Positions 46,149-54,861 of a stretch of DNA of 64,000 nucleotides are shown piece by piece (position 1 is the first letter of the stretch; every line of letters starts with the position of its first letter). Source of the DNA: Nocardioides_C sp963700955. Its GTDB lineage: Bacteria; Actinomycetota; Actinomycetes; Propionibacteriales; Nocardioidaceae. Position numbers and translations under genes: made by a program. The DNA is taken from contig CAVOZH010000004.1 in assembly GCA_963700955.1 (NCBI GenBank), positions 372,001 through 436,000 of the forward strand, read 5' to 3'. The notes beneath the pieces were generated by a model. The model worked only from the letters and a program-made list of their open reading frames with translations, searched no databases and was not told the origin of the DNA.

Positions 46149-48239
46149 TCAGTGGAACTTCTTGCCGTTGACCTTCTCGGAGATACCGGTGCGGTCGAGG
46201 AGCATGGTGAGGCCACCGTTCCAGAACGAGAACCCGGCGCCCGTGATCATGCCGAGGTCGATGTCCTCGGGGCCGACCACGACACCGTCGTCGAGCATGA
46301 GCCGGGCCTCCTCCGCGAGCACCGAGAGCACGCGCTCGCGGACCTGCTCGGTCGTGAGCTCCACGTCGCCGGTCTCGAACATCGCCGCGACCTCGGGGTC
46401 GACTGCACCGTCGGGGCCGTAGACGGCCGGCTTGCCGGCCGCGACCAGCTTCTCGAGGTTCGGTGAGACGTAGAACCGGTCCGGGAAGGCGCGCCGCAGC
46501 GTCTCGTTGTTGTGCAGCGCGATCGCCGGACCGACCAACCCGAGCAGCATGAACGGCGGCATCGGGGCCAGGCCCGCGAACGAGCTGTCAGCCACCTCGA
46601 TCGGTGTGCCCTCGTCGATGATCTTGCTGACCTCGCCCATGAACCGGCCCAGCAGACGGTTGACGATGAACGACGGGCTGTCCTTGACCAGGATCGTCGT
46701 CTTCTTCAGCGCCTTGCCGGTGGCGAACGCCGTGGCCAGTGTCGCGTCGTCGGTCTGCCCGCCCTTGACGATCTCGAGCAGCGGCATCACGGCGACCGGG
46801 TTGAAGAAGTGGAAGCCCACGACGCGCTCGGGGTGTTCGAGGTCGGCCGCCATCTCGGTGATCGACAGCGACGACGTGTTCGTCGCGAGCACGCACTCCG
46901 GGGAGACGATCTTCTCGACGTCGGCGAAGACCTGCTTCTTGACGCCCATCTCCTCGAAGACGGCCTCGATCACGAAGTCGGCGTCGGCGAAGACGTCGGC
47001 CTTCTCCACCGAGCCGGTGACCAGACCCTTGAGGCGGTTCGCCTTGTCCTGGCTCGTCCGCCCCTTGAGCAGCAGCTTGTCGATCTCGCCGTGGACGTAG
47101 GCGACGCCCTTGTCGACGCGGGCCTGGTCGAGGTCGGTGAGTACGACGGGCACCTGAAGCCGCCGGGCGAACAGCAGCGCGAGCTGGCTGGCCATCAGGC
47201 CCGCGCCGACGATGCCGACCTTGGTCACCGGGCGGGCCAGCGACTTGTCCGGCGCTCCGGCGGGACGCTTCGCGCGCTTCTGCACGAGGTCGAAGGAGTA
47301 CAGGCTCGCCGCCAGCTCCGGCGTCATGATCAGGTCGGCGAGCGTCTCGTCCTCGGCGGCGAAGCCCTCGTCGCGACTGCTGTCCTTGGCTGCGGCGATC
47401 AGGTCGAGCGCGCGGTAGGCCGAGGGTGCGGCGCCTCCGGTCTTGGCGTCGGCGATCTTGCGGCCCTTGGCGACGGCCGCGTCCCACGCCTCGCCACGGT
47501 CGACCTCGGGACGCTCGACCTTGACCTCGCCGTTGAGCACGCGGGCCGCCCAGAGCAGCGACTGCTCCAGGAAGTCCGCGCCACCGAACTCCGCGTCGGC
47601 GAGCCCCAGCTCGAAGGCGGCGTGGCCGGTGAGGGTCTTCCCCTGGTTGAGCGGGTTCTCGATGACCAGCTTCACGGCCTTCTCGGCGCCGACCAGGTTC
47701 GGCACCAGGTAGGCGCCGCCCCAGCCGGGGACCAGGCCGAGCATGACCTCGGGCAGGCCGATCGCAGGCGCGGAGTCCTGGACGGTCCGATAGGTGCAGT
47801 GGAGGGCCACTTCGAGACCGCCGCCGAGGGCCAGCCCGTTGACGAACCCGAAGGACGGCTTCCCGCCGTCGACGAGCTTGCGGAACACGCCGTGGCCGAG
47901 CTGCGCGATCAGCTTCGCGTCGTCACGGCCGGACAGCCCGGTCATGCTGGAGAGGTCGGCGCCCGCGGCGAGGATGAACGGCTTGCCGGTCACACCGATC
48001 GCGGCGACGTCGTCCCGGGAGAGCGCCTCGTCGATCGCCGTGTTGAGTGCGGCCAGGCCCTTGGGGCCGAACGTGTTCGGCCGGGAGTGGTCGAGCCCGT
48101 TGTCGAGCGTGATCAGCACCATGGTGCCTGCGCCGTACGGGAGGGCCACGTCGCGCGCGTGGGCCTGGGTGACGACCTCGTCGCCGGACATGGCCACGCC
48201 GCGGTCGAGCAGCGCCTGGAACTCGGGGGTCGTGGTCAT
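46149..48239 (-). CDS. fadJ: fatty-acid oxidation multifunctional protein (enoyl-CoA hydratase / 3-hydroxyacyl-CoA dehydrogenase)
   Basis: 696 residues: N-terminal crotonase domain ('GKPFILAAGADLSSMTGLSG', 'LALGGGLEVALHC', 'EVMLGLVPGWGGAYLV' with catalytic Glu) and C-terminal NAD-dependent dehydrogenase ('VGIVGAGLMASQLALLFARR' about 340, 'LATNTSSLSITEMA', 'VVGFHFFNPVAVMPLLEIV', 'VKDSPSFIVNRLLG'). It performs hydration and oxidation of beta-oxidation intermediates. The ATG overlaps the thiolase stop (TGATG), so the two are made in one operon as a trifunctional complex. The Rossmann turn is GAGLMA rather than GAGTMG. Confidence 0.95.
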   Translation of the reverse strand: MTTTPEFQALLDRGVAMSGDEVVTQAHARDVALPYGAGTMVLITLDNGLDHSRPNTFGPKGLAALNTAIDEALSRDDVAAIGVTGKPFILAAGADLSSMTGLSGRDDAKLIAQLGHGVFRKLVDGGKPSFGFVNGLALGGGLEVALHCTYRTVQDSAPAIGLPEVMLGLVPGWGGAYLVPNLVGAEKAVKLVIENPLNQGKTLTGHAAFELGLADAEFGGADFLEQSLLWAARVLNGEVKVERPEVDRGEAWDAAVAKGRKIADAKTGGAAPSAYRALDLIAAAKDSSRDEGFAAEDETLADLIMTPELAASLYSFDLVQKRAKRPAGAPDKSLARPVTKVGIVGAGLMASQLALLFARRLQVPVVLTDLDQARVDKGVAYVHGEIDKLLLKGRTSQDKANRLKGLVTGSVEKADVFADADFVIEAVFEEMGVKKQVFADVEKIVSPECVLATNTSSLSITEMAADLEHPERVVGFHFFNPVAVMPLLEIVKGGQTDDATLATAFATGKALKKTTILVKDSPSFIVNRLLGRFMGEVSKIIDEGTPIEVADSSFAGLAPMPPFMLLGLVGPAIALHNNETLRRAFPDRFYVSPNLEKLVAAGKPAVYGPDGAVDPEVAAMFETGDVELTTEQVRERVLSVLAEEARLMLDDGVVVGPEDIDLGMITGAGFSFWNGGLTMLLDRTGISEKVNGKKFH

Positions 48240-49468
48240 CAGGCTGCACCTTCCTGGTTCTCGGCAGGCTGGTCCGCGGAGCCGGTCCAGTGGGGGTTCT
48301 CCCAGATCACGGTGCCGCCCATTCCGATACCGATGCACATCGTGGTCATGCCGTAGCGGACCTCGGGACGTGCCTCGAACTGGCGCGCGAGCTGGGTCAT
48401 CAGGCGGACGCCGGACGAGGCGAGGGGGTGTCCCATCGCGATCGCGCCACCGTAGGGGTTCACGCGCGCGTCGTCGTCGGCGATGCCGAAGTGCTCCAGG
48501 AACGCGAGCACCTGTACGGCGAACGCCTCGTTGACCTCGAATGCCCCGATGTCGTCGATGGTGAGGCCCGCCTGCTTCAGGGCCTTCTCCGTGGCCGGGA
48601 TCGGGCCGGCGCCCATGACCTCCGGCTCGACGCCCACGAACGAGTAGGAGACCAGCCGCATCTTGACCGGGAGCCCGAGCTCGCGGGCGGTCTCCTCGTC
48701 GGCGAGCAACGCCGCGGTGGCGCCGTCGTTGAGGCCGGCCGCGTTGCCGGGGGTGACCCGGCCGTGTGCGCGGAAGGGGGTCTTGAGGCTCGCGAGGTCC
48801 TCCATCGTGGTGCCCGGACGGGGCGGCTCGTCGACGGTGGCGAGCCCCCAGCCGTTCTCGGCGGAGCGGGTCGCGACCGGCACCAGGTCGGGCTGGATCT
48901 TGTTGTCCGCGTAGGCCTTGGCCGTCTTCTCCTGGGAGCGGAGCGCGAAGGCGTCCGAACGCTCCTTGGTGATCGACGGGTACCGGTCGTGGAGGTTCTC
49001 GGCGGTCTTGCCCATCACCAGCGCGTCGGGGTCGACGACCTTCTCGGAGATGATCCGCGGGTTCGGGTCGACGCCCTCGCCCATCGGGTGGCGACCCATG
49101 TGCTCGACGCCGCCGGCGATGGCGATGTCGTAGGCGCCGAAGGCGATGCCGCCTGCCGTGGTGGTCACCGCGGTCATCGCGCCCGCGCACATGCGGTCGA
49201 CGGAGTACCCGGGCGTGCTCTGGGGCAGACCGGCAAGGAGCGCGGCGGTGCGGCCGATGGTCAGGCCCTGGTCGCCGATCTGGGTGGTGGCGGCGATCGC
49301 GACCTCGTCCACCCGCTCGGGCGGCAGGTTCGGGTTGCGTCGCATGAGCTCGCGGATGCACTTGATCACCAGGTCGTCCGCACGCGTCTCGGCGTACTGG
49401 CCCTTGGCCTTGCCGAACGGCGTTCGCACGCCGTCGACGAAGACGACCTCTCGCAACTGTCGGGCCAC
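48239..49468 (-). CDS. fadA: acetyl-CoA C-acyltransferase (thiolase)
   Basis: 409 residues: nucleophile Cys in 'YSVDRMCAGAMTAVTTTAGG', 'FEVNEAFAVQVLAF', 'NPYGGAIAMGHPLASSGVRL' (catalytic His) and 'YGMTTMCIGIGMGGTVIW' (second Cys). It cleaves 3-ketoacyl-CoA. The GTG at 49468 follows AAGGAG. First gene of the fadA-fadJ operon; a GGTA-type dyad lies upstream. Confidence 0.95.
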   Translation of the reverse strand: MARQLREVVFVDGVRTPFGKAKGQYAETRADDLVIKCIRELMRRNPNLPPERVDEVAIAATTQIGDQGLTIGRTAALLAGLPQSTPGYSVDRMCAGAMTAVTTTAGGIAFGAYDIAIAGGVEHMGRHPMGEGVDPNPRIISEKVVDPDALVMGKTAENLHDRYPSITKERSDAFALRSQEKTAKAYADNKIQPDLVPVATRSAENGWGLATVDEPPRPGTTMEDLASLKTPFRAHGRVTPGNAAGLNDGATAALLADEETARELGLPVKMRLVSYSFVGVEPEVMGAGPIPATEKALKQAGLTIDDIGAFEVNEAFAVQVLAFLEHFGIADDDARVNPYGGAIAMGHPLASSGVRLMTQLARQFEARPEVRYGMTTMCIGIGMGGTVIWENPHWTGSADQPAENQEGAA

Positions 49469-49508
49469 GAAGGCTCCTTCATGCGTCGTAGGGGAATGTC
49501 CCGCTGAT

Positions 49509-49524
49509 GCTACCGGCTGGTAAC
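49509..49524. promoter_or_regulatory. candidate operator upstream of fadA
   Basis: GCTACC-GGCT-GGTAAC is an inverted repeat with one mismatch about 40 bp before the fadA start. GTAAC half-sites also occur in the intergenic regions at 54.7 and 57.0 kb, so a common fatty-acid regulator is possible. Confidence 0.4.
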
Positions 49525-49573
49525 AACGGCCGGAACCACTCCCGGTGTGCCGGTCGTCACCCGGCTAGACCGC

Positions 49574-49731
49574 TCACCCCAGGTGCTTCAGCGCCTCGCG
49601 CCGTGAGAGCCCGGACAGCTCGTCGGAATGTTCGTCGACGAAGGCGACCACCCAGTCGGGGTCGGTTCCGGCGTACTCCCGAAGCGCCCAGTCCACGCTC
49701 CCTTGACGACGAGGTGGCGGTAGAGGTCGAG
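49574..49731 (-). pseudogene. remnant of an AlkD-like DNA alkylation-repair gene
   Basis: The minus strand ends in a frame reading 'WALREYAGTDPDWVVAFVDE' and 'LSGLSRREALKHLG', the usual C-terminus of HEAT-repeat AlkD-family glycosylases. Directly upstream, in another frame (49693-49731), 'LDLYRHLVVKGAW' matches an internal AlkD motif that should lie many residues earlier. So an internal deletion and frameshift have destroyed the gene. It lies between fadA and the PAC2 gene. Confidence 0.6.
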
Positions 49732-49888
49732 CGTCGGGGAGCCGGAGCTGCTCGACGAGCGCGTTCACGTGGGCGGCCTGCGAGAATGTGACGCGGCCCT
49801 CGGCTGCAGGGGGCACAGCGGGGACCGTAACCGACGCAGCCGCGCATAGGCTGGGTGTTTGCAGCGACTCGACCCGAAAGGTTGTGAG

Positions 49889-50824
49889 ATGTCTGAGGCA
49901 CAGCGCTTCGTGCACATCGTCGACGACGTGCCCGAGCTCGAGGGGCTGAGCTCCGGACCTGTCCTGATCCACGCGCTCGACGGGTTCCTCGACGCGGGCA
50001 ACGCCGCGAACCTCGCGGTGAGGCACCTGCTCTCCGACTCGGTCGGCCGGGTCGTGGCGAGCTTCTCGATCGACGACTTCTACGACTACCGGGCGCGGCG
50101 GCCGCCGATGTCGTTCGTCGAGAACCACTACGAGGGCTACGAGGCGCCCCGGCTCGTCGTGCGCGTGAAGCACGACCGCCACGGTGCGCCGTACCTCCTG
50201 CTCCACGGACCGGAGCCGGACGTCCACTGGGAGGCGTTCGCGCGGGCGGTTCGCACCGTCGTCGAACACTTCGGGGTCCGGCTGACCGTAGCGATGGGCG
50301 CGGTCCCGATGGCGGTGCCGCACACCCGTCCGGTGATGCTGACCAACCACGCGACGACACCGGACCTCCTGGTCCAGCAGAACCTGTTTCGCGGGCAGAT
50401 CCGTGTGCCGGCGAGCGCACAGGCGCTCCTCGAGTTCCGGCTCGGGGAGTGGGGCCACCCGGCTACCGGCTTCGTCGCGCACATCCCGCACTACGTGGCG
50501 CAGTTCGACTACCCGACGGCGTCGGTGGCGCTGCTGGAGTCGGTCGAGGACGTCACCGGGCTCGAGTGGGACCTCGATCCGCTCCGGACGGTCGGGGAGG
50601 CCAAGATGCTCGAGATCACCGCGCAGATCGAGGACTCCGCGGAGGTGCGCGACGTGGTGACCGGCCTCGAGCAGCAGTACGACGCCTTCAACCGCGCCGA
50701 CTCCGCCGACGGTTCCACGCTTCCTCTCGCCGAGGAGCAGCAGCTGCCGACCGGTGAGGAGATCGGTGCGGAGTTCGAACGTTTCCTGGCCGGTCTCGAC
50801 CGGCGCGACCGACCCGACGAGTAA
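49889..50824 (+). CDS. PAC2 family protein (proteasome-assembly-chaperone-like)
   Basis: 311 residues with the PAC2 signatures 'PVLIHALDGFLDAGNAANLA', 'DDFYDYRARRPPMSF', 'VRLTVAMGAVPMAVPHTRP' and 'GFVAHIPHYVAQFDYPTAS'. Actinobacterial PAC2 proteins have an archaeal/eukaryal proteasome chaperone fold; their role is not established. The ATG at 49889 follows a GAAAGG site; a TAGGCT -10 at 49847-49852 implies a leader of about 30 nt. tesB follows 8 bp after the stop. Confidence 0.9.
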   Translation: MSEAQRFVHIVDDVPELEGLSSGPVLIHALDGFLDAGNAANLAVRHLLSDSVGRVVASFSIDDFYDYRARRPPMSFVENHYEGYEAPRLVVRVKHDRHGAPYLLLHGPEPDVHWEAFARAVRTVVEHFGVRLTVAMGAVPMAVPHTRPVMLTNHATTPDLLVQQNLFRGQIRVPASAQALLEFRLGEWGHPATGFVAHIPHYVAQFDYPTASVALLESVEDVTGLEWDLDPLRTVGEAKMLEITAQIEDSAEVRDVVTGLEQQYDAFNRADSADGSTLPLAEEQQLPTGEEIGAEFERFLAGLDRRDRPDE

Positions 50825-50832
50825 GGACACCC

Positions 50833-51693
50833 TTGCCCAGTTCTGCCGACGAGCTCGTCGAGCTCCTCGACCTCGAGACCATCGACGTCAACCTGTTCCG
50901 CGGCACCCAGCCCGACACGCTGCTCCAGCGGGTCTTCGGTGGCCAGGTGGCAGCGCAGGCCCTCGTGGCCGGTGCCCGGACCGTCGAGGAGGGTCGCGAG
51001 GTGCACTCACTGCACAGCTACTTCCTCCGCCCCGGCGACACCGCGGTGCCCATCGTGTACGACGTCGAGCGGATCCGTGACGGCAAGTCTTTCTCGACGC
51101 GCCGCATCGTTGCCCGCCAGCACGGCCGGGGCATCTACTACATGACGGCGAGCTTCCAGGTCCCCGAAGAGGGCTTCGAGCACCAGGACGTCATGCCGGA
51201 CGTGTCCTCGCCGAAGGAGTCCGTCGACATGGGTGAGCTGTTCCGCGAGCGCTCCCCGGACAACGCCGACGAGTGGATGCGCGAGTGGGCCGCTCTCGAG
51301 CTGCGCTACGTCGGCGACTCCAGGCCCGGAGGCCTCATCCCGAACGACGAGCGTCCCTCGCAGTCCCGGCTGTGGATCCGGGTCAACGGCGAGCTCGGCG
51401 ACGATCCGTTGCTGCACCGGGCGGCCTTCACCTACGCCAGCGACATGACCTTGCTCGGCTCCGCGCTGGTGCCGCACGGCATGCACGTCTCGCACCCGAA
51501 GATGCAGTCGGCCTCGCTGGACCACACCATCTGGTTCCACCGGCCGTTCCGCGCCGACGAGTGGCTGCTCTACGACCAGGTGTCGCCGTCCGCCTCAGGG
51601 GCGCGGGGGCTCGCCTTCGGTCGGCTCTTCACCGAGAGCGGCGTCCTCGTCGCATCGGTCGCCCAGGAGGGCCTGATCCGGTACCGCGGCTGA
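50833..51693 (+). CDS. tesB: acyl-CoA thioesterase II
   Basis: 286 residues with a double hot-dog fold: 'FGGQVAAQALVAGARTVEEG', 'HSLHSYFLRPGD', 'FSTRRIVARQHGRGIYYMTA' in the first half; 'MQSASLDHTIWFHRPFRADE' (catalytic Asp) and 'GRLFTESGVLVASVAQEGLI' (Gln) in the second. It hydrolyses acyl-CoA to free acid and CoA. The start is TTG at 50833 with AAGGA in front, 8 bp from the PAC2 stop; the next in-frame start would cut off the conserved beginning. Confidence 0.94.
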   Translation: MPSSADELVELLDLETIDVNLFRGTQPDTLLQRVFGGQVAAQALVAGARTVEEGREVHSLHSYFLRPGDTAVPIVYDVERIRDGKSFSTRRIVARQHGRGIYYMTASFQVPEEGFEHQDVMPDVSSPKESVDMGELFRERSPDNADEWMREWAALELRYVGDSRPGGLIPNDERPSQSRLWIRVNGELGDDPLLHRAAFTYASDMTLLGSALVPHGMHVSHPKMQSASLDHTIWFHRPFRADEWLLYDQVSPSASGARGLAFGRLFTESGVLVASVAQEGLIRYRG

Positions 51694-51811
51694 CCTCGCC
51701 GTCCGAGCCGCCACTGGGGGCTGCGGGAAGGCACGTTGTCACACCCGGGGGGATATGACGGCGTAGGCTTCGGCGCACGCCGGAGGTCGGCGGTCGGACG
51801 GGGGTGTCGCG

Positions 51812-52183
51812 ATGGTGAGGCTCGGCGAGCTCGTCGGCCCGGTGATCCTGGCGCTGTGGATCTTCTGCGTCATCGACGTGATCCTCGCGCGCGAGGACGA
51901 CGTCCAGCACCTGCCCAAGTGGGGCTGGCTGGTACTGGTCCTGCTCTTCCCGCTCGTCGGCTCGGTCGCCTGGCTCGCCGTGGGCAGACCTCGGCGTACG
52001 ACGCCGCGCAGCCGGCCCTACGAGCGCGAGACCACGGCGTTCCCGGAGTACGACCGCCCAGGGCGGGCGGCCTCCTTGGACACGGAGGCCGACGACGAGT
52101 TCCTCCGTCGCTGCCGTGAGAGGGCGGAGGAGCAGCGGCGTCGCTACCGCGAGGAGACGGGCGGCGCCACCGGCGAGAGCTGA
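51812..52183 (+). CDS. PLDc_N domain membrane protein
   Basis: 123 residues: two membrane helices ('VGPVILALWIFCVIDVILAR' and 'WGWLVLVLLFPLVGSVAWLA') joined by 'EDDVQHLPKW', the PLD-nuclease N-terminal (PLDc_N) signature, ending in 'GRPRR'. A charged helical tail follows. In cardiolipin synthases this unit precedes catalytic domains, but here it stands alone; function unknown. A TAGGCT element at 51764 suggests a 35-nt leader. Confidence 0.82.
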   Translation: MVRLGELVGPVILALWIFCVIDVILAREDDVQHLPKWGWLVLVLLFPLVGSVAWLAVGRPRRTTPRSRPYERETTAFPEYDRPGRAASLDTEADDEFLRRCRERAEEQRRRYREETGGATGES

Positions 52184-52201
52184 GCGGCTCCACCCTTCCA
52201 C

Positions 52202-52224
52202 GACCAGGGGCGGGCCCCTTGGTC
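52202..52224 (+). terminator. hairpin after the PLDc_N gene
   Basis: GACCA-GGGGC pairs with GCCCC-T-TGGTC with a single bulge and a two-base loop, 18 bp after the stop; there is no T-run. Confidence 0.5.
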
Positions 52225-52422
52225 TGGTTCCGAGGGCTCCAGATGTTTGGCCTGGTCCTGTTCGCGGCTGCGGTGTCGCCTTACCCCCGGGTGCTGTTCC
52301 GGACGGCTCAAGGGAGGCGATCTGACCGGGCGGAGTCACCAGCCGCTTCTGCGCTTCCTCTCACCGCCAGATCACGTGAACGGCCCGGCAGGCCACTCGG
52401 CACCGAATAGGGACATACCCAG

Positions 52423-53322
52423 TCAGACCTCCGTGGTCCTACCCAGCAGGTGAGGCGCGCCGTTCTTCGGGTTGGTGAGCGAGAACGCCCAGTCCCGGCT
52501 GCCCTCAGCATCCGCAACATGCTGGGAGCCGAACGCCACGGTGCCCGGCAGCAGGATCGGCTTCTTGAACGCCACGTCCACGCGGACCGCGTCGGGGAGC
52601 CGCGGCTCGAGCATCGCGACGCACCGGGCCTTGCTCCACATGCCGTGGGCGATCTGCCGGGGGAACCCGAACGCCTTCGCGGTCACGGCGTAAAGGTGGA
52701 TCGGGTTGTGGTCGCCCGACACCGCGGCGTAGCGGCGGCCGAGGTCGGCGCCCAGGCGCCACTCGATGCCTGACGCAGGGACCTCCGCCAGCTGCATCCC
52801 GGTGTCACCGGCGGCGTCGTCCGACCTCCCGCGACGCAGGAACGTCGAGGTCTCCTCCCACACCAGCTCTCCCGCGGAGTGCACCTCCGTGACGATGTCG
52901 AAGGCCTTGCCCTTGGGGTGGCTCCGAAGCCCTTCGGGGCGGGCAGTCACCTGCAGCGACTCGCTTGCCGCGACCGGTCGGTGCTGGGTGATGGAGTTCT
53001 CCAGGTGCACCGTGCCGATGGCAGGGAACGGGAAGTCGCCGTCGGTCATGATCGCCATGTGCAGCGGGAAGGCGAGCATGTGCGGGTAGGTCAGCGGCAC
53101 GGTCTCCTTCAGGCCGAAGCCGCAGACCTCGGAGTATGCCGCCACGTGCTCGCGGTCGATCGGCACGTCGTGCCTGGTCAGAGTCAGGTCCGGGAGCGTC
53201 GAGCCCGACTTCCTCACTCCGGGGAGCTTCGAGACTCCGGGGATGACCGGCAGTGCGGCCTTCAGCAGCAGCGGGAGCGTCCCGGGCTCGCCGGTGACCT
53301 CTCTCGTCGTGGGCTCGCTCAT
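52423..53322 (-). CDS. MaoC-like (R)-specific 3-hydroxyacyl dehydratase (HtdX type)
   Basis: 299 residues with a double hot-dog MaoC layout. The C-terminal hydratase motif is 'YAAVSGDHNPIHLYAVTAKA' with 'FGFPRQIAHGMWSKA' (catalytic Asp and His). The N-terminal half holds 'YPHMLAFPLHMAIM'. It hydrates or dehydrates 2-enoyl thioesters. It lies 7 bp downstream of fabG in the same direction, as htdX (Rv0241c) follows fabG4 in M. tuberculosis. Confidence 0.9.
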   Translation of the reverse strand: MSEPTTREVTGEPGTLPLLLKAALPVIPGVSKLPGVRKSGSTLPDLTLTRHDVPIDREHVAAYSEVCGFGLKETVPLTYPHMLAFPLHMAIMTDGDFPFPAIGTVHLENSITQHRPVAASESLQVTARPEGLRSHPKGKAFDIVTEVHSAGELVWEETSTFLRRGRSDDAAGDTGMQLAEVPASGIEWRLGADLGRRYAAVSGDHNPIHLYAVTAKAFGFPRQIAHGMWSKARCVAMLEPRLPDAVRVDVAFKKPILLPGTVAFGSQHVADAEGSRDWAFSLTNPKNGAPHLLGRTTEV

Positions 53323-53329
53323 GCGCCGA

Positions 53330-54667
53330 TCACGCCCCCAGCATCATCTGGCCGCAGACGCGGACGACGTTGCCGTTGACAGCGGTGGAGGCGGGGTTGG
53401 CGTACCAGGCGATCGTCTCGGCGACGTCGACGGGCTCGCCGCCCTGCGACATGGCGTTGAGCATGCTGCCGACCTCGCGGGTCATGAACGGCACGGCCGC
53501 GGTCATCTTGGTGTGGATGAAACCGGGCGCCACGGCGTTGATCGTGATGCCGTCCTCGAGGGAGTCGGCGAGCGACTGGACCAGGCCGATCACCCCCGCC
53601 TTGGAGGCGGCGTAGTTGGTCTGGCCGACGTTCCCGGCGATGCCCGCGATCGAGGAGACGCCGACGATCCGGCCGTTCGGACGGATCAGGCCCTGGTCGA
53701 GGAGCTCTGCGGTGATCCGCTCCGGAGCGGTGAGGTTCACCGCGATCGCCGAGGACCAGCCGTCGGCCTTCATGTTGGCCAGCTTCTTGTCACGGGTGAT
53801 GCCGGCGTTGTGTACGACGACATCGACGCCGCCGTGCTTGTCCTGCACGTGCTTGGCGATCCGCTGCGGGGCGTCCTTGGCGGTGATGTCGAGCATCAGG
53901 TAGTCACCGTCGATGTCCTTCATCACGGCCTGGAGCTCGTTGGCCGCCTGCGGCACGTCGATACCCAGCACGGTGGCGCCGTCGCGGTGGAGCACCCGGG
54001 CGATCTCCTCGCCGATCCCGCGGCTGGCGCCGGTGACGATCGCGACCTTGCCGGCCAGCGGCTTCGCCCAGTCCTCGACGGGCTCGGCCGCGGTGGCCCC
54101 GCTCGTACCGATCCGGACGACCTGCCCCGAGACGTAGGCGGACTTGGGGGAGAGGAAGAAGGCAAGTGTCGACTCGATCGCGGCGTCGGCGGCCGGTGCG
54201 ACGTACACCAGCTGCACCGTGCCGCCGCGGCCGATCTCCTTGCCGAGGGACCGGGTGAAGCCCTCGAGCGCGCGCTGGGCGACCCGCTCCTCGTTGCTGT
54301 TCGTCCTCTCCGGCGGGGTGCCGAGCACGAGAACCCGCGGGTTGGTCTCCAGGCTGCGCATCAGAGGCGTGAAGAACTCCTGCAGGTCGACGAGGTCGGC
54401 GGAGGTCTGGATGCCGGTCGCGTCGAACACCAGCGCCTTGTAGCGCTCCTCGCCCTGCGCGCTCGTGACATTGGCGATGCCGAGGTCGTCGAGCATGCCG
54501 ACGACCGTGGACGTGAGGCGCCCGGCGCCACCGACCACGACGGTGCCCGTGACCAGCGGCGCGCCCTCCTCGTAACGCTCGAGCTTCACCGGGTTGGGCA
54601 GCCCGATGTTCTTCGCGAGCAGCTGGCCGACGGGCGTGCTGATCAGGGACTGGTAACGGGTGCTCAT
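53330..54667 (-). CDS. fabG: high-molecular-weight 3-oxoacyl-thioester reductase (FabG4 type)
   Basis: 445 residues: a degenerate N-terminal flavodoxin-like/SDR domain (1-200) and a complete C-terminal SDR with 'VTGASRGIG' (about 211-219), 'VVHNAG', Ser and Y352-x3-K356 in 'YAASK'. This two-domain form matches M. tuberculosis FabG4 (Rv0242c), an NADH-preferring ketoacyl reductase. GGAGGAG precedes the ATG at 54667. It is divergent from the thiolase gene, with a 194-bp regulatory region between. Confidence 0.93.
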   Translation of the reverse strand: MSTRYQSLISTPVGQLLAKNIGLPNPVKLERYEEGAPLVTGTVVVGGAGRLTSTVVGMLDDLGIANVTSAQGEERYKALVFDATGIQTSADLVDLQEFFTPLMRSLETNPRVLVLGTPPERTNSNEERVAQRALEGFTRSLGKEIGRGGTVQLVYVAPAADAAIESTLAFFLSPKSAYVSGQVVRIGTSGATAAEPVEDWAKPLAGKVAIVTGASRGIGEEIARVLHRDGATVLGIDVPQAANELQAVMKDIDGDYLMLDITAKDAPQRIAKHVQDKHGGVDVVVHNAGITRDKKLANMKADGWSSAIAVNLTAPERITAELLDQGLIRPNGRIVGVSSIAGIAGNVGQTNYAASKAGVIGLVQSLADSLEDGITINAVAPGFIHTKMTAAVPFMTREVGSMLNAMSQGGEPVDVAETIAWYANPASTAVNGNVVRVCGQMMLGA

Positions 54668-54739
54668 GCGGCGGTCTCCTCCAGTTGGGTGCGCAGTTCC
54701 CGGCCGGCTCCCGGGCCGGGCGCGACGGCTCATCCGATA

Positions 54740-54785
54740 TGTAACTATGGGTGTAACTCGGCGTCCACTTTTCGTGATGTGGCAC
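54740..54785. promoter_or_regulatory. repeat-containing control region between fabG and the thiolase gene
   Basis: TGTAACTATGGGTGTAAC (direct TGTAAC repeats) and GTGGCACT (54779-54786) lie between the divergent starts. GGTGTAAC and GTGGCACT both recur in the control region of the nearby TetR gene (56.91-56.95 kb), suggesting shared regulation. Confidence 0.45.
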
Positions 54786-54861
54786 TCACTACGTTCCCTA
54801 TTGCCCACACGTGGCGCAAGGATGACCGGGTAAGACTTCCAGCACGATCAGGAGCGAGAGC

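Noticed and set aside
52219..52410. Small open frame with a hydrophobic start after the PLDc_N gene
   Set aside because: No ribosome site or family resemblance, and it follows directly on a terminator-like hairpin.
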